A program made the position numbers and the translations under genes. The notes beneath the pieces are model-generated. The model saw only the letters and a list, made by a program, of their open reading frames with translations. It made no database searches and was not told the DNA's origin. Below, piece by piece: positions 36,506 through 44,023 of a DNA stretch of 64,000 nt (its first letter is position 1; each line of letters begins with the position of its first letter). This DNA comes from Companilactobacillus tucceti DSM 20183 (lineage in GTDB: Bacteria > Bacillota > Bacilli > Lactobacillales > Lactobacillaceae), in the NCBI RefSeq assembly GCF_001434665.1, contig NZ_AZDG01000009.1, forward strand, positions 22,322 to 86,321. Reading direction: 5' to 3'.

Positions 36506-36546
36506 AAAAAAGTCGAAACCTTCAGATTTGAAGATTTCGACTTTTT
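36506..36546 (+). terminator. gpx terminator (usable from both sides)
   Basis: Long stem AAAAAGTCGAAA...TTTCGACTTTTT with inner CTTC/GAAG pairing and T or A runs on both flanks. Confidence 0.85.
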
Positions 36547-36557
36547 ATATCCTAAAC

Positions 36558-36592
36558 GTGCAAAAAAAGCTGCAGACCGCCTGTTTTTGCAC
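36558..36592 (-). repeat. Internally deleted family A' element
   Basis: Arms GTGCAAAAA and TTTTTGCAC with the usual flanks TAAACG and CTCTC enclose only 17 bases, which match the end block (TGCAGCTTTTTTT, minus strand) of the variant at 28671. Its stop-proximal end is six bases from the alsD stop. Confidence 0.7.
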
Positions 36593-36602
36593 TCTCCTTT
36601 AT

Positions 36603-37316
36603 TTACCCTTCGGCTTTATGTACGTCGTCGAGAATATTATCTTTAGAAAAATCATGTTCCATATATTCTTTATTATCAGTAGGTAAGTGCTGTTCTAATG
36701 TATCGAATTGTTGGAAAGATACAACGCCGGTTACTGATTCGAAGCTTAAAATATGTCCACCAAAACTATGGTCGTTTGATAGAAAATGACTGTGGAAACC
36801 ACCAACTGCTGCTCCATCGAATAGAGTAGGTGAATGATAACTTATCAATGTACCAGTTACCTCGTCTTTGTTGAACGTATTTTGATTTTCGGCAGTTTTT
36901 GCTAGAGAATCATATGGTTTTGATGATTTTCTAACGGCTCTTGTCGTCATATTTTTGAAAGTACCAGTTATCTTAATGGAGAAGAAAGTATTATCGCTGT
37001 TAGCGGCTTGTTTGATTTGTGATTGTAAATCATCACGCTCAATATTTTCAATTTCCATCATTTCTGCATAATCAGCGAAGTGGCTGTTTGCAAAAGGCAT
37101 TATAAAATCACCATCAATAATGTTTATATTGCCATCACCATCTAATTGGTATGGTGTGCCATCAAGAATGATCAATTCACCATCTAAACCTTCACCAGTT
37201 CCAATACCAGTATCACCGTGTTTTAATAATTCGTTCATGGTGAGTGTTCCATCAAGCAAACCAGGTACTAATAAAGCTAAAGTACCATGTTGATAAAGAA
37301 TATTTGTCTTTGACAT
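36603..37316 (-). CDS. alsD: Alpha-acetolactate decarboxylase
   Basis: This 237-residue cytoplasmic enzyme converts 2-acetolactate to acetoin. The zinc ligands appear in GFHSHFLS and SFGGHILSFE, and the substrate-binding arginine/glutamate region is around YHSPTLFDGAAVGGFH. Length matches AlsD/BudA. It starts 17 bases after alsS with a ribosome site AGGAAGG, so the two genes form the acetoin operon. In lactic acid bacteria this pathway disposes of excess pyruvate and lowers acidity. Confidence 0.95.
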   Translation of the reverse strand: MSKTNILYQHGTLALLVPGLLDGTLTMNELLKHGDTGIGTGEGLDGELIILDGTPYQLDGDGNINIIDGDFIMPFANSHFADYAEMMEIENIERDDLQSQIKQAANSDNTFFSIKITGTFKNMTTRAVRKSSKPYDSLAKTAENQNTFNKDEVTGTLISYHSPTLFDGAAVGGFHSHFLSNDHSFGGHILSFESVTGVVSFQQFDTLEQHLPTDNKEYMEHDFSKDNILDDVHKAEG

Positions 37317-37332
37317 AATAAGTTCCTTCCTA

Positions 37333-39009
37333 TTAGTTCAATACGTCTTCGAGCAATGTTGAAACAAGTTTGATATTGTCACTGTAGTCAACAGGAATAT
37401 CAATTACAACTGGACCAGAAGTCTTGAAAGCTTCTGCTAAGCGGTCCTTTAATTCATCAGCTGTTTCAGCGCGCATACCAGTTGCCCCAAAACTCTCAGC
37501 GTATTTAGCAAAGTCTACTTTACCCAGTGTAACACCTGAATAACGACCATACTTTGCAACTTCTTGGAATTTAACCATGTCATAAAAACCATCGTTCCAT
37601 ACTAGTTGAACGATATTAAGATTTAAGCGGACCGCAGTTTCAAGTTCTTGACCTGAGAATAAGAAACCACCATCACCAGCAACAGAGACAATTGGCTGTT
37701 CTGGACGCTCTAGTGCTGCGGCAATAGCCCATGGTAGAGCTACACCAAGAGTTTGCATACCATTACTGAATAGTAAATGTCTTGGTTTGTAACTTCTGAA
37801 ATGTCTAGCCATCCAAATATAATGACTACCAACATCAACTGTAACAGTTGTATCATCGTTAACTTGGTTTTGAAGAGCATGAACGATTTCTAGGGGATGC
37901 AATCCCTTGCCAGCCTTACTTTCAGGAACTTTATCTTGAGAAACGAAACTTACTTGCATTTCGTGTAAATGTTTCTTTAAATCATCACTTAAACCAATGT
38001 CATCAGGTAAGTTGTGTGCAAGATCTCTAATTGTTTTAGCAATATCTGCTTGAACAACTAAATCAGGTTGGTATTCATTTGAAATTTCTGGAGCGATACT
38101 ATCAAGATTAATGATCTCACCGCTAAGGTCAACGTTCCAAATTCTTGCTTCGTATTCAACAGGGTCATATCCAATGGCGATAACTAGATCACTTTCTTTA
38201 AGCATGGCATCACCAATTTGGTTTCTAAATAATCCGACACGACCATAATAGTTTTTTTCAAGGTCTCTTGAGATAACTCCGGCACCTTGGAAAGTTTCAA
38301 CAACTGGGATCGAGAACTTGTGTAAGAAATGATGAATAGCTTCAGTTACTTCTTCACTTGAAGAACGCATACCAGCTAAAATAACAGGGAGTTTGGCGTG
38401 TTTTATTTTGTCGATAATTTGAGAAATAGTATCGCTGTCGGCTCCACCTTGTTGAATGGGTGCGAGTGTTTTAATCTCATCATCAGTTACGGAATCGTCT
38501 AGCACATCTTTTGGTAGTGAAATAAAAGTTGCACCAGATTTTGGAGCCATAGCTGTTTGATAAGCATTAGCGAATGTTTCAGAGATATTGTTGGCGTCTT
38601 GAACTTCAACACTATCTTTTGTAGCAGAATTTAGAAGTTCCTTACTAGGAATACTTTGGTGTGTCAATCTAGAAACGTCATTACGAGGAACTTGTCCACC
38701 AAGAGCAACAACAGGGTCACCTTCAGAAGTAGCTGTGATCAATCCAGTTGCTAGGTTTGAAACACCGGGACCTGAAGTAGTTGCAACAACTCCTGGCTTT
38801 CCTGTTAAACGACCAATACCTGATGCGATAAAGGCAGCGTTTTGTTCATGGCGAGTAATGATGAGTTTAGGGGCTTTAGGATCTTTGCTGTATTCTAGTA
38901 GGTCAAAAAGTTTATCGACCTTGGCACCTGGAAGTCCAAAGACGTACTTAACCCCTTGGTTTACCATCGAATTGAATAAAGCTTCAGCACCGTTTTTTTC
39001 AGTTGACAT
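37333..39009 (-). CDS. alsS: Acetolactate synthase, catabolic
   Basis: The 558-residue ThDP enzyme condenses two pyruvate molecules to 2-acetolactate. It shows the N-terminal FGLPGAKVDKLFDLL with the activated glutamate region HEQNAAFIASGIGR, and the C-terminal ThDP motif GDGGFLFSGQELETA ending in NDGFYDMV. Lack of a regulatory-subunit gene and the alsD neighbour identify the catabolic type. The ATG at 39009 is preceded by AAGGAGG; the open frame up to 39186 runs through the promoter and is not coding. Confidence 0.95.
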   Translation of the reverse strand: MSTEKNGAEALFNSMVNQGVKYVFGLPGAKVDKLFDLLEYSKDPKAPKLIITRHEQNAAFIASGIGRLTGKPGVVATTSGPGVSNLATGLITATSEGDPVVALGGQVPRNDVSRLTHQSIPSKELLNSATKDSVEVQDANNISETFANAYQTAMAPKSGATFISLPKDVLDDSVTDDEIKTLAPIQQGGADSDTISQIIDKIKHAKLPVILAGMRSSSEEVTEAIHHFLHKFSIPVVETFQGAGVISRDLEKNYYGRVGLFRNQIGDAMLKESDLVIAIGYDPVEYEARIWNVDLSGEIINLDSIAPEISNEYQPDLVVQADIAKTIRDLAHNLPDDIGLSDDLKKHLHEMQVSFVSQDKVPESKAGKGLHPLEIVHALQNQVNDDTTVTVDVGSHYIWMARHFRSYKPRHLLFSNGMQTLGVALPWAIAAALERPEQPIVSVAGDGGFLFSGQELETAVRLNLNIVQLVWNDGFYDMVKFQEVAKYGRYSGVTLGKVDFAKYAESFGATGMRAETADELKDRLAEAFKTSGPVVIDIPVDYSDNIKLVSTLLEDVLN

Positions 39010-39062
39010 TAATGTATATCCTCCTTGAGTATCTTGGTTCGTGATGTTATTGTAGTAAATAT

Positions 39063-39088
39063 AAATCGTTGGTGTTGATTTGTCAACA
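39063..39088 (-). promoter_or_regulatory. alsSD promoter with MarR-type operator
   Basis: On the minus strand TTGACA (39086-39081) and TATATT are separated by about 17 bases. The palindrome TGTTGA-TTTG-TCAACA (39073-39088) covers the -35 and lies upstream of the divergent MarR gene, so one operator could control both directions. Confidence 0.65.
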
Positions 39089-39111
39089 CATAAAACTTGG
39101 AGAATTTTAAG

Positions 39112-39540
39112 ATGAAAAATATTGGATATTTGGCCCAAGATATATCGATCTTGCATCGAAAATACTATAAAGATACAAAAGAACAATTTGATAAATTACA
39201 GTTAAATCCAACAGCCGCATGTATTTTATTGTCGATTGGTGACTATAAAGAAGTCAGTCAAAATCAAGTCGCAAGATTGCTTGTGGTTGATAAAGGATTA
39301 GCTACTAGAGAGATCAATAAGATGAAAAAATTGAATTACTTGAGTAAAGTTGATGGAGCAGGTAAAACTAAAATTCTCAAATTAACTGATACTGGTAAAA
39401 AGGTTGTCAAAAAAGTTCAACAGATAAGAATTGACTGGTGGGAAGATAGATTTGCCGAAACTGGTATTAAAGCAGATAGTCCCTTAGTTGAAGCAATTGA
39501 AAGTGTTGTTGACGGTATTGTGGAACCGGTTGAAGAATAG
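39112..39540 (+). CDS. MarR-family regulator divergent from alsSD
   Basis: A 142-residue winged-helix protein. Residues 60-100 hold the recognition region (VSQNQVARLLVVDKGLATRE INKM, wing KVDGAGKTKILKLTDTGK). The divergent position and shared palindrome suggest it controls alsS-alsD. The ligand may be acidic or aromatic, as is common in the family, but nothing here shows it. The ATG at 39112 follows GGAG by nine bases. A family B cloverleaf repeat lies in its 3' region. Confidence 0.88.
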   Translation: MKNIGYLAQDISILHRKYYKDTKEQFDKLQLNPTAACILLSIGDYKEVSQNQVARLLVVDKGLATREINKMKKLNYLSKVDGAGKTKILKLTDTGKKVVKKVQQIRIDWWEDRFAETGIKADSPLVEAIESVVDGIVEPVEE

Positions 39541-39570
39541 ATTTTATATATTTATATAGTGGTGTAACTG

Positions 39571-39739
39571 GAAATCATGAATAATTCCACCTGTTGTGTG
39601 GACGTCTTCAGCCAAGGTCTGAAGACTCACTTTGAAACTTTGCATAATTCGTAAATTTTCAAAGATGCCAGTGGAGTAAGGTCGGAAGTTCATCGACCTA
39701 ACTCCACTTTCACAACTGGTTCCATTATTCATGATTTTC
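39571..39739 (+). repeat. Family B cloverleaf repeat, copy B1
   Basis: The closing stem pairs GAAATCATGAATAAT (39571-39585) with ATTATTCATGATTTTC (39724-39739), then GTTGTG with CACAAC. Inside are three hairpins: GTCTTCAG-CCAAGGT-CTGAAGAC; a long one around CTTTGC; and AGTGGAGT...ACTCCACT enclosing GGTCG/CGACC. An ORF crossing it is only a shadow of the repeat. Confidence 0.85.
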
Positions 39740-39784
39740 AGTTTTTTATTATTGTTTTTAGGATGGATTTAAATAAAGAAATAC

Positions 39785-39817
39785 AAAAAAGGCCTGACAT
39801 TTTTGTCAGACCTTTTA
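39785..39817 (-). terminator. Bidirectional terminator between marR-B1 and def
   Basis: AAAAAGGCCTGACA pairs with TGTCAGACCTTTT around TTTT. On the minus strand it runs into six T residues after the deformylase gene, and on the plus strand into TTTT. Confidence 0.8.
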
Positions 39818-40225
39818 TATTAAAATCCCGTCCAGATGATCTATTTCATGTTGGATAATTTCAGCTACAAAATCACTGAAATCTTGTTTTTGTGGTTTAA
39901 ATGAAGCATCTGAATAAGTAACTGTAATGTGTTTGAATCGTTTAGTTTTTCTTTCACCAATTAGCGATAAGCATCCTTCTTCAGTATCATAAGAATCACT
40001 CTTTTTGATAATTACTGGATTTATCATTGGAATGGCCATGTTACCTAATTGAAAGGCAATGATTCGTTTGTTTATACCAATCATATTTGCAGCCATTCCT
40101 ACGCAGTCTTCTTGGTGTGATTTTAGTGTGTCTATTAAATCAGTTATAGCCTGACTATCTTTGGGGGTTGCTGGTGTAGATTTTTGTGAAAGTAGAGTTG
40201 TATCTTTGTTGATTTGTTTGATCAT
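39815..40225 (-). CDS. def: Peptide deformylase-like protein
   Basis: A 136-residue protein with deformylase motifs EGCLS (Cys85) and QHEIDH (His126 and His130), the three ligands of the catalytic metal. Motif 1, normally G-x-G-x-A-A-x-Q, reads VGMAANM, with Met48 where the conserved active-site Gln is expected. The protein is also shorter than Lactobacillus Def (about 185 residues). It may be a second deformylase with altered activity rather than the housekeeping enzyme, which normally lies elsewhere. The start ATG follows AAAGGAG. It stands alone. Confidence 0.82.
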   Translation of the reverse strand: MIKQINKDTTLLSQKSTPATPKDSQAITDLIDTLKSHQEDCVGMAANMIGINKRIIAFQLGNMAIPMINPVIIKKSDSYDTEEGCLSLIGERKTKRFKHITVTYSDASFKPQKQDFSDFVAEIIQHEIDHLDGILI

Positions 40226-40371
40226 AATGGGCTCCTTTAGTGATTGTTAATCAATCATATCAAAAATATCCTTTGAGCATAAACTTTGACTTAAAAATAC
40301 ACTACAACTACGCTTTATATATAATAAAAGAATTTATATTATATATTATAAGAATGGCTGAGGGTGACTGA

Positions 40372-40962
40372 ATGATTACAAAAATAGGAATAATTTTGGG
40401 TAGTGTGCGTGGAGATGCTTTAGGAAGTAAGATTTTTAAACATTTAAAGTCAATAATGAAAGATACAGAAAATGTTAAATATACTTGGTTAGATTTACAT
40501 GATTTTCCATTACCAGTATATGACCATGAAGAGATTCCTTTAATGGCAAAGGTTTCTGGTACAACGGATATGGAAGATAAGTGGCTCAATGCTGTCGAAG
40601 AGCAAGATGGATATATCATGATGACTCCAGAATACAATCATGCTATTCCCGGTGGTTTCAAGAATGCTTTAGATTTGGTGGGATCTCAAGTAAGCAAGAA
40701 ACCAGTTCAAATTATAAGTTATAGTTGTTTTAGTGATGGAGGCATGTTGGCAGCTACTTCAATGGTCCCAATTTTACAAATTATGGATATGATCGTAATG
40801 CCAAAGCCGGTTCTAGTTTGGAATGCAGAGTCAAACTTTGAAGCTGATGGGACTTTGAATAAAGATGTTGAAAATAGTGAACATTTTGAAAAACGTTTTG
40901 GAGAATCTTTCCATGACATTGAATTTTATGCAAAAGTTTTAAAAGAGAATCCTTATAAGTAG
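40372..40962 (+). CDS. NADPH-dependent FMN reductase family flavoprotein
   Basis: The 196-residue flavodoxin-like protein has IGIILGSVRGDALGSKI (FMN phosphate loop) and MMTPEYNHAIPGGFKNALD (flavin contact), the signatures of the FMN_red family, whose members reduce quinones, azo dyes or flavins with NAD(P)H. The start ATG has GGGTGACTG upstream. The gene is monocistronic and is followed by a remnant repeat and a terminator. The substrate is unknown. Confidence 0.9.
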   Translation: MITKIGIILGSVRGDALGSKIFKHLKSIMKDTENVKYTWLDLHDFPLPVYDHEEIPLMAKVSGTTDMEDKWLNAVEEQDGYIMMTPEYNHAIPGGFKNALDLVGSQVSKKPVQIISYSCFSDGGMLAATSMVPILQIMDMIVMPKPVLVWNAESNFEADGTLNKDVENSEHFEKRFGESFHDIEFYAKVLKENPYK

Positions 40963-40963
40963 A

Positions 40964-41000
40964 GTGTGACAAAAAGCGTTTTGCTACATGTTTTTGATAA
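40964..41000 (+). repeat. Family A' remnant
   Basis: GAGTGTGACAAAAAGCG then TTTTGCTAC directly after the stop codon matches the first 35 or so bases of the variant at 28671; the rest is missing. Confidence 0.6.
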
Positions 41001-41015
41001 ATAGTGTGTGTACAG

Positions 41016-41046
41016 AGGGCTATGACCAATATCATGGCCTTTTTTG
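41016..41046 (+). terminator. Terminator of the FMN reductase gene
   Basis: AGGGCTATGA pairs with TCATGGCCT, followed by six T residues. Confidence 0.75.
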
Positions 41047-41073
41047 TTATACTGAGTTTGGAGGTGGGATGAT

Positions 41074-41880
41074 ATGAATTTATTATTTGCAATTGATGAT
41101 AATGTTGTTAAACAAATGTTAACTACTTTGTATTCGATAAAAATGAACACTAAAGGGAATTTTGATATTTATGTTCTTCAAAAAGATAAATTGAAGGAAA
41201 TAAAAAGAATTCAGGATTTTTGCGATAAAGTAGGAATGAAATACCATCCCATTATCGTCGATGGAGCTCGTTTTAAAGACGCTCCTATAACGGACCGATA
41301 TCCAGCAACTATCTATTATCGATTACTTGCACACGAGTATTTACCAGATATTGATCGAATTTTATATTTAGATGCTGATATATTGGTTATAAATGATCTG
41401 CATACACTTTATAACTTGGATCTTGGCGATAATTTATATGCGGCAGCTAGTCATTCAGCTTTGACCAGTAATATGACGGAACCATTTAACAAAGTAAGAT
41501 TGGGTAATTATGAAGCTGAGAGTTATTACAATTCAGGAGTTTTATTATTTAATCTTCCTAAAATTCGTCAAACTGTTAAAGCAGGTGACATATTTGCATA
41601 CATTAAAGAAAATGAACTGACATTATTTTTACCAGATCAAGATGTTTTGAATGGTCTATATGGCCATCAAATAATGAAAATACCAGACGAATTATATAAT
41701 TTTGATGCTCGAATGAGTGCACTGTATTTTGCAATTGGTGATGGTAAGTGGGATCTGGATTGGGTGATCGATAATACTGTTATCTTGCATTTTTGTGGAC
41801 GTGATAAACCATGGAAGAGTGATTATCGCGGAAGATATGCTGGATTATATAAACACTATATGCATAAAGCCTTGATGTAA
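41074..41880 (+). CDS. Family 8 glycosyltransferase
   Basis: A 268-residue GT-A fold transferase starting MNLLFAIDDNVVKQMLTTLY. It has the Mn2+-binding DxD in ILYLDADILVIND, the SGVLLFNL segment, and LPDQDVLNG and ILHFCGRDKPWK near the C-terminus, all typical of GT8 (galactosyl- or glucosyltransferases for surface polymers, or GspA-like stress proteins). There is no membrane segment. It starts after GGAGGTGGG. The stop codon lies in the terminator hairpin. The acceptor is unknown; no glycan cluster surrounds it. Confidence 0.9.
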   Translation: MNLLFAIDDNVVKQMLTTLYSIKMNTKGNFDIYVLQKDKLKEIKRIQDFCDKVGMKYHPIIVDGARFKDAPITDRYPATIYYRLLAHEYLPDIDRILYLDADILVINDLHTLYNLDLGDNLYAAASHSALTSNMTEPFNKVRLGNYEAESYYNSGVLLFNLPKIRQTVKAGDIFAYIKENELTLFLPDQDVLNGLYGHQIMKIPDELYNFDARMSALYFAIGDGKWDLDWVIDNTVILHFCGRDKPWKSDYRGRYAGLYKHYMHKALM

Positions 41881-41890
41881 GGCTTTTTTA
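41866..41890 (+). terminator. GT8 terminator overlapping the stop codon
   Basis: AAAGCCTT-GATGT-AAGGCTTT followed by T residues; the TAA stop is inside the hairpin. Confidence 0.75.
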
Positions 41891-41910
41891 TTTTGGAAAA
41901 AATATTGCAC

Positions 41911-41924
41911 TGCAAGCGTTATCA
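41911..41924 (+). promoter_or_regulatory. Probable CcpA cre site before glpT
   Basis: TGCAAGCGTTATCA matches the cre consensus except at the third base. It lies 47 bases before the start codon, near a TATATAA stretch. Confidence 0.55.
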
Positions 41925-41970
41925 GAATATTATATAAAGGTTCGTGAACTTTAAATCAGGGGGGAATAAC

Positions 41971-43320
41971 ATGAACTTTTTAACACCTCCAGTTGCCAAA
42001 AAGAAAGTGGAAACAAATAAAATCGATCCAACGTATAAAAAATTACGTTGGCAAGTTTTCTTTGGTATTTTTATTGGCTATGCTGGATACTATTTATTGC
42101 GCAATAATTTTTCTATTGTTATGCCGAAACTAATTAATGAAGGATTTTCCAAAACACAATTGGGATTTGCTTTTTCAGCTGTTTCGATAGCTTATGGATT
42201 TAGTAAATTCTTCATGGGCATTGTGTCGGATAGAAGTAATGCTAGGATCTTTTTACCATTAGGTTTAATTTTGACAGCTTTGATTAATTTAGCATTTGGT
42301 TTTATTCCGATTTTAACTAAGTCGATCACTTCGATGTTTATCTTGTTATTTTTGATCGGTTGGTTTGAAGGAATGGGATGGCCACCATCAGGACGTGTTA
42401 TTACACATTGGTACTCCGTTTCCGAACGTGGGTCTTGGACCTCTGTTTGGAACGTTGCTCATAATGTTGGTGGAGCTTTAATGGCACCACTTGCAGTAGT
42501 TGGAATAGCTTTTTTTGCGTCGAATATTTCAAGTATGAAATCATATAATGGGGCTTTTATTATTCCAGCTCTAGTCGGAATAGTTATTGCTGTAATAGCC
42601 TATATTTTAATTCGTGATACACCTGAATCACAGGGCTTACCACCAATTGAAGAATATAAAGATGATTATTCTAATGAAGAACATGTGATGTATGAGAAAG
42701 AATTGACGGCTAAAGAGATACTTTTTAAATATGTTTTGAACAATAAATGGGTCTGGATAATAGCATGTGCCAATATTTTCGTTTACTTTGTCAGATATGG
42801 TATTGAAAATTGGGCTCCAGCTTATTTAACGGAAGTCCGTCATATTTCATTAGCATCTAGTTCAGGTTCTTATTTCTTATATGAAATTGCCGGTATTCCA
42901 GGGACTATCTTTGCCGGTTGGGTATCTGATAAGTTATTTAAAGGACGTCGTGGTCCAGCAGGATTTTCATTTATGTTGGTTGTGACATTTTTTGTCTTCA
43001 TGTATTGGCGTTCTACTAATATAATGATGGTTAATATTGCATTGTTTATGATTGGGTTCTTAATTTATGGACCAGTTATGTTGATTGGATTACAAGCATT
43101 AGATTCTGTACCTAAAAAAGCTGCAGGGACAGCTGCAGGGTTAACAGGATTATTTGGATATCTTTTTGGATCAGTCGCAGCTAATGCAATTATGGGTGTT
43201 ATTGTTGATCATTTAGGTTGGAATTCAGGGTTCATTACTGTTATGGCATCTTGTTTGATTGCAGCCGGTTTGTTTGCTTTTACTTGGAATCTTAGAGGAC
43301 AAGAAGTTATTAAAAGTTAG
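41971..43320 (+). CDS. glpT: Glycerol-3-phosphate:phosphate antiporter-like MFS protein
   Basis: The 449-residue organophosphate antiporter has twelve membrane helices. GYYLLRNNFSIVMP carries the substrate arginine of helix 1, GMGWPPSGRVITHWYSVSER and NVAHNVGG include the conserved His, and FVRYGIENWAPAYL carries the second substrate arginine. The pattern is closest to GlpT, though UhpT-like hexose phosphate uptake is possible. ATG at 41971 after GGGGGG is preferred to the GTG at 41944. A cre-like site suggests catabolite repression. A family B repeat follows the stop after 15 bases or so. Confidence 0.87.
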   Translation: MNFLTPPVAKKKVETNKIDPTYKKLRWQVFFGIFIGYAGYYLLRNNFSIVMPKLINEGFSKTQLGFAFSAVSIAYGFSKFFMGIVSDRSNARIFLPLGLILTALINLAFGFIPILTKSITSMFILLFLIGWFEGMGWPPSGRVITHWYSVSERGSWTSVWNVAHNVGGALMAPLAVVGIAFFASNISSMKSYNGAFIIPALVGIVIAVIAYILIRDTPESQGLPPIEEYKDDYSNEEHVMYEKELTAKEILFKYVLNNKWVWIIACANIFVYFVRYGIENWAPAYLTEVRHISLASSSGSYFLYEIAGIPGTIFAGWVSDKLFKGRRGPAGFSFMLVVTFFVFMYWRSTNIMMVNIALFMIGFLIYGPVMLIGLQALDSVPKKAAGTAAGLTGLFGYLFGSVAANAIMGVIVDHLGWNSGFITVMASCLIAAGLFAFTWNLRGQEVIKS

Positions 43321-43335
43321 TTAGTGTTTTGTGAG

Positions 43336-43465
43336 ATTTTGAGTAATTCCACCTGTTGTGCGATCGACTTCAGCCGAGGTCTGAAGTCTCGATTTGAAGC
43401 TTTGCTTACGCAAATCTTCGAATCGTCGGTGGAGTAAGAACGCACGCGTTCAACTCCGCTTACTA
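43336..43465 (+). repeat. Family B cloverleaf repeat, copy B2, truncated at its right arm
   Basis: It begins with GATTTTGAGTAATTCCACCT and GTTGTG. The hairpins are GACTTCAG-CCGAGGT-CTGAAGTC (43366-43388), GATTTGAAG...CTTCGAATC (43391-43424) around CTTTGCTTACGCAAAT, and GGAGT...ACTCC (43431-43457). The expected CACAAC closing arm is absent; the sequence passes into half of a family A element at CCGCTTA. Confidence 0.8.
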
Positions 43466-43545
43466 CGGATAATAAATATGGCATAAATCGCCATATCTAT
43501 TATCCTAGGTAATGCTCGGAAGCTAACCGCTTTTTTTATTGCTCT
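43456..43545 (-). repeat. Family A half-element fused to B2
   Basis: CCGCTTA, an inner stem GGATAATAAATATGGC with its near complement (43467-43505), then TAATGCTCGGAAGCT and GCTCTC, which touches the stop of the minus-strand ArsR gene. The distal outer arm is missing because B2 occupies it. Confidence 0.75.
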
Positions 43546-43905
43546 CTAATTGTCATTTTCGTCTTCCACAATATGTTCCTTAGTCTGATTAAAAATAGTA
43601 ATAATATGCTGATCGCTAAGTCGATAGTGAATATTACGTCCTTTTCTCATACTTGAAACTAAATTCAACTGTTTTAACAAGCTCAATTGATGGGAAATAG
43701 ATGATTGGCTCATTTCTAGTGAATCGGCTATTTCACCGACACTTAATGGTGTTTGTGACAGTGCCAATATGATCTTGACTCTGGTCATATCACCGAATGC
43801 CTTGAAGACGTTGACCATAGCCTCTAGTTCGTCATTATTGGGGATTTCGTTATTCAAATTGTTTAGAGATTTTATGTGTTCTTTTTCGAAATTATTATCT
43901 GTCAT
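43546..43905 (-). CDS. ArsR-family metal sensor, SmtB-like alpha-5 site
   Basis: The 119-residue repressor has the recognition helix in MSQSSISHQLSLLKQL and an alpha-5 metal site D98-x-H100-x10-H111-x2-E114, the Asp/His/His/Glu set of SmtB. An N-terminal extension of about 25 residues lacks cysteines, so there is no CadC-type alpha-3 site. It is divergent from the P-type ATPase gene with a shared operator region and should lift repression when zinc rises. The start ATG follows AAAGGCG. Its alpha-5 set differs from the CzrA-like set of the ArsR protein at 28353. Confidence 0.9.
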   Translation of the reverse strand: MTDNNFEKEHIKSLNNLNNEIPNNDELEAMVNVFKAFGDMTRVKIILALSQTPLSVGEIADSLEMSQSSISHQLSLLKQLNLVSSMRKGRNIHYRLSDQHIITIFNQTKEHIVEDENDN

Positions 43906-43957
43906 AAAATCGCCTTTCTTACTCTAGATGGTTGAAGTTTACCATCGAATATTATAT

Positions 43958-43992
43958 TATAATTGATGTATGAATGATTGCTCATATATTCA
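43958..43992 (+). promoter_or_regulatory. Promoter and SmtB-like operator of the metal ATPase gene
   Basis: A -10 TATAAT at 43958-43963 is followed at 43971-43992 by TGAATGATTG-CT-CATATATTCA. It matches the 12-2-12 imperfect inverted repeat bound by SmtB/CzrA proteins at many positions and lies at the transcript start. Confidence 0.65.
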
Positions 43993-44023
43993 TGTAAACG
44001 CTTTACACAAGGAGGATATCGCG

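Noticed and set aside
39010..39186. N-terminal extension of alsS
   Set aside because: The open frame continues upstream but covers the promoter, operator and ribosome site; the family starts at the ATG at 39009.
39544..39732. ORF of 62 codons on the minus strand
   Set aside because: It lies wholly within family B copy B1; its residues come from the hairpin arms and the same translated pattern appears in B4. No ribosome site.
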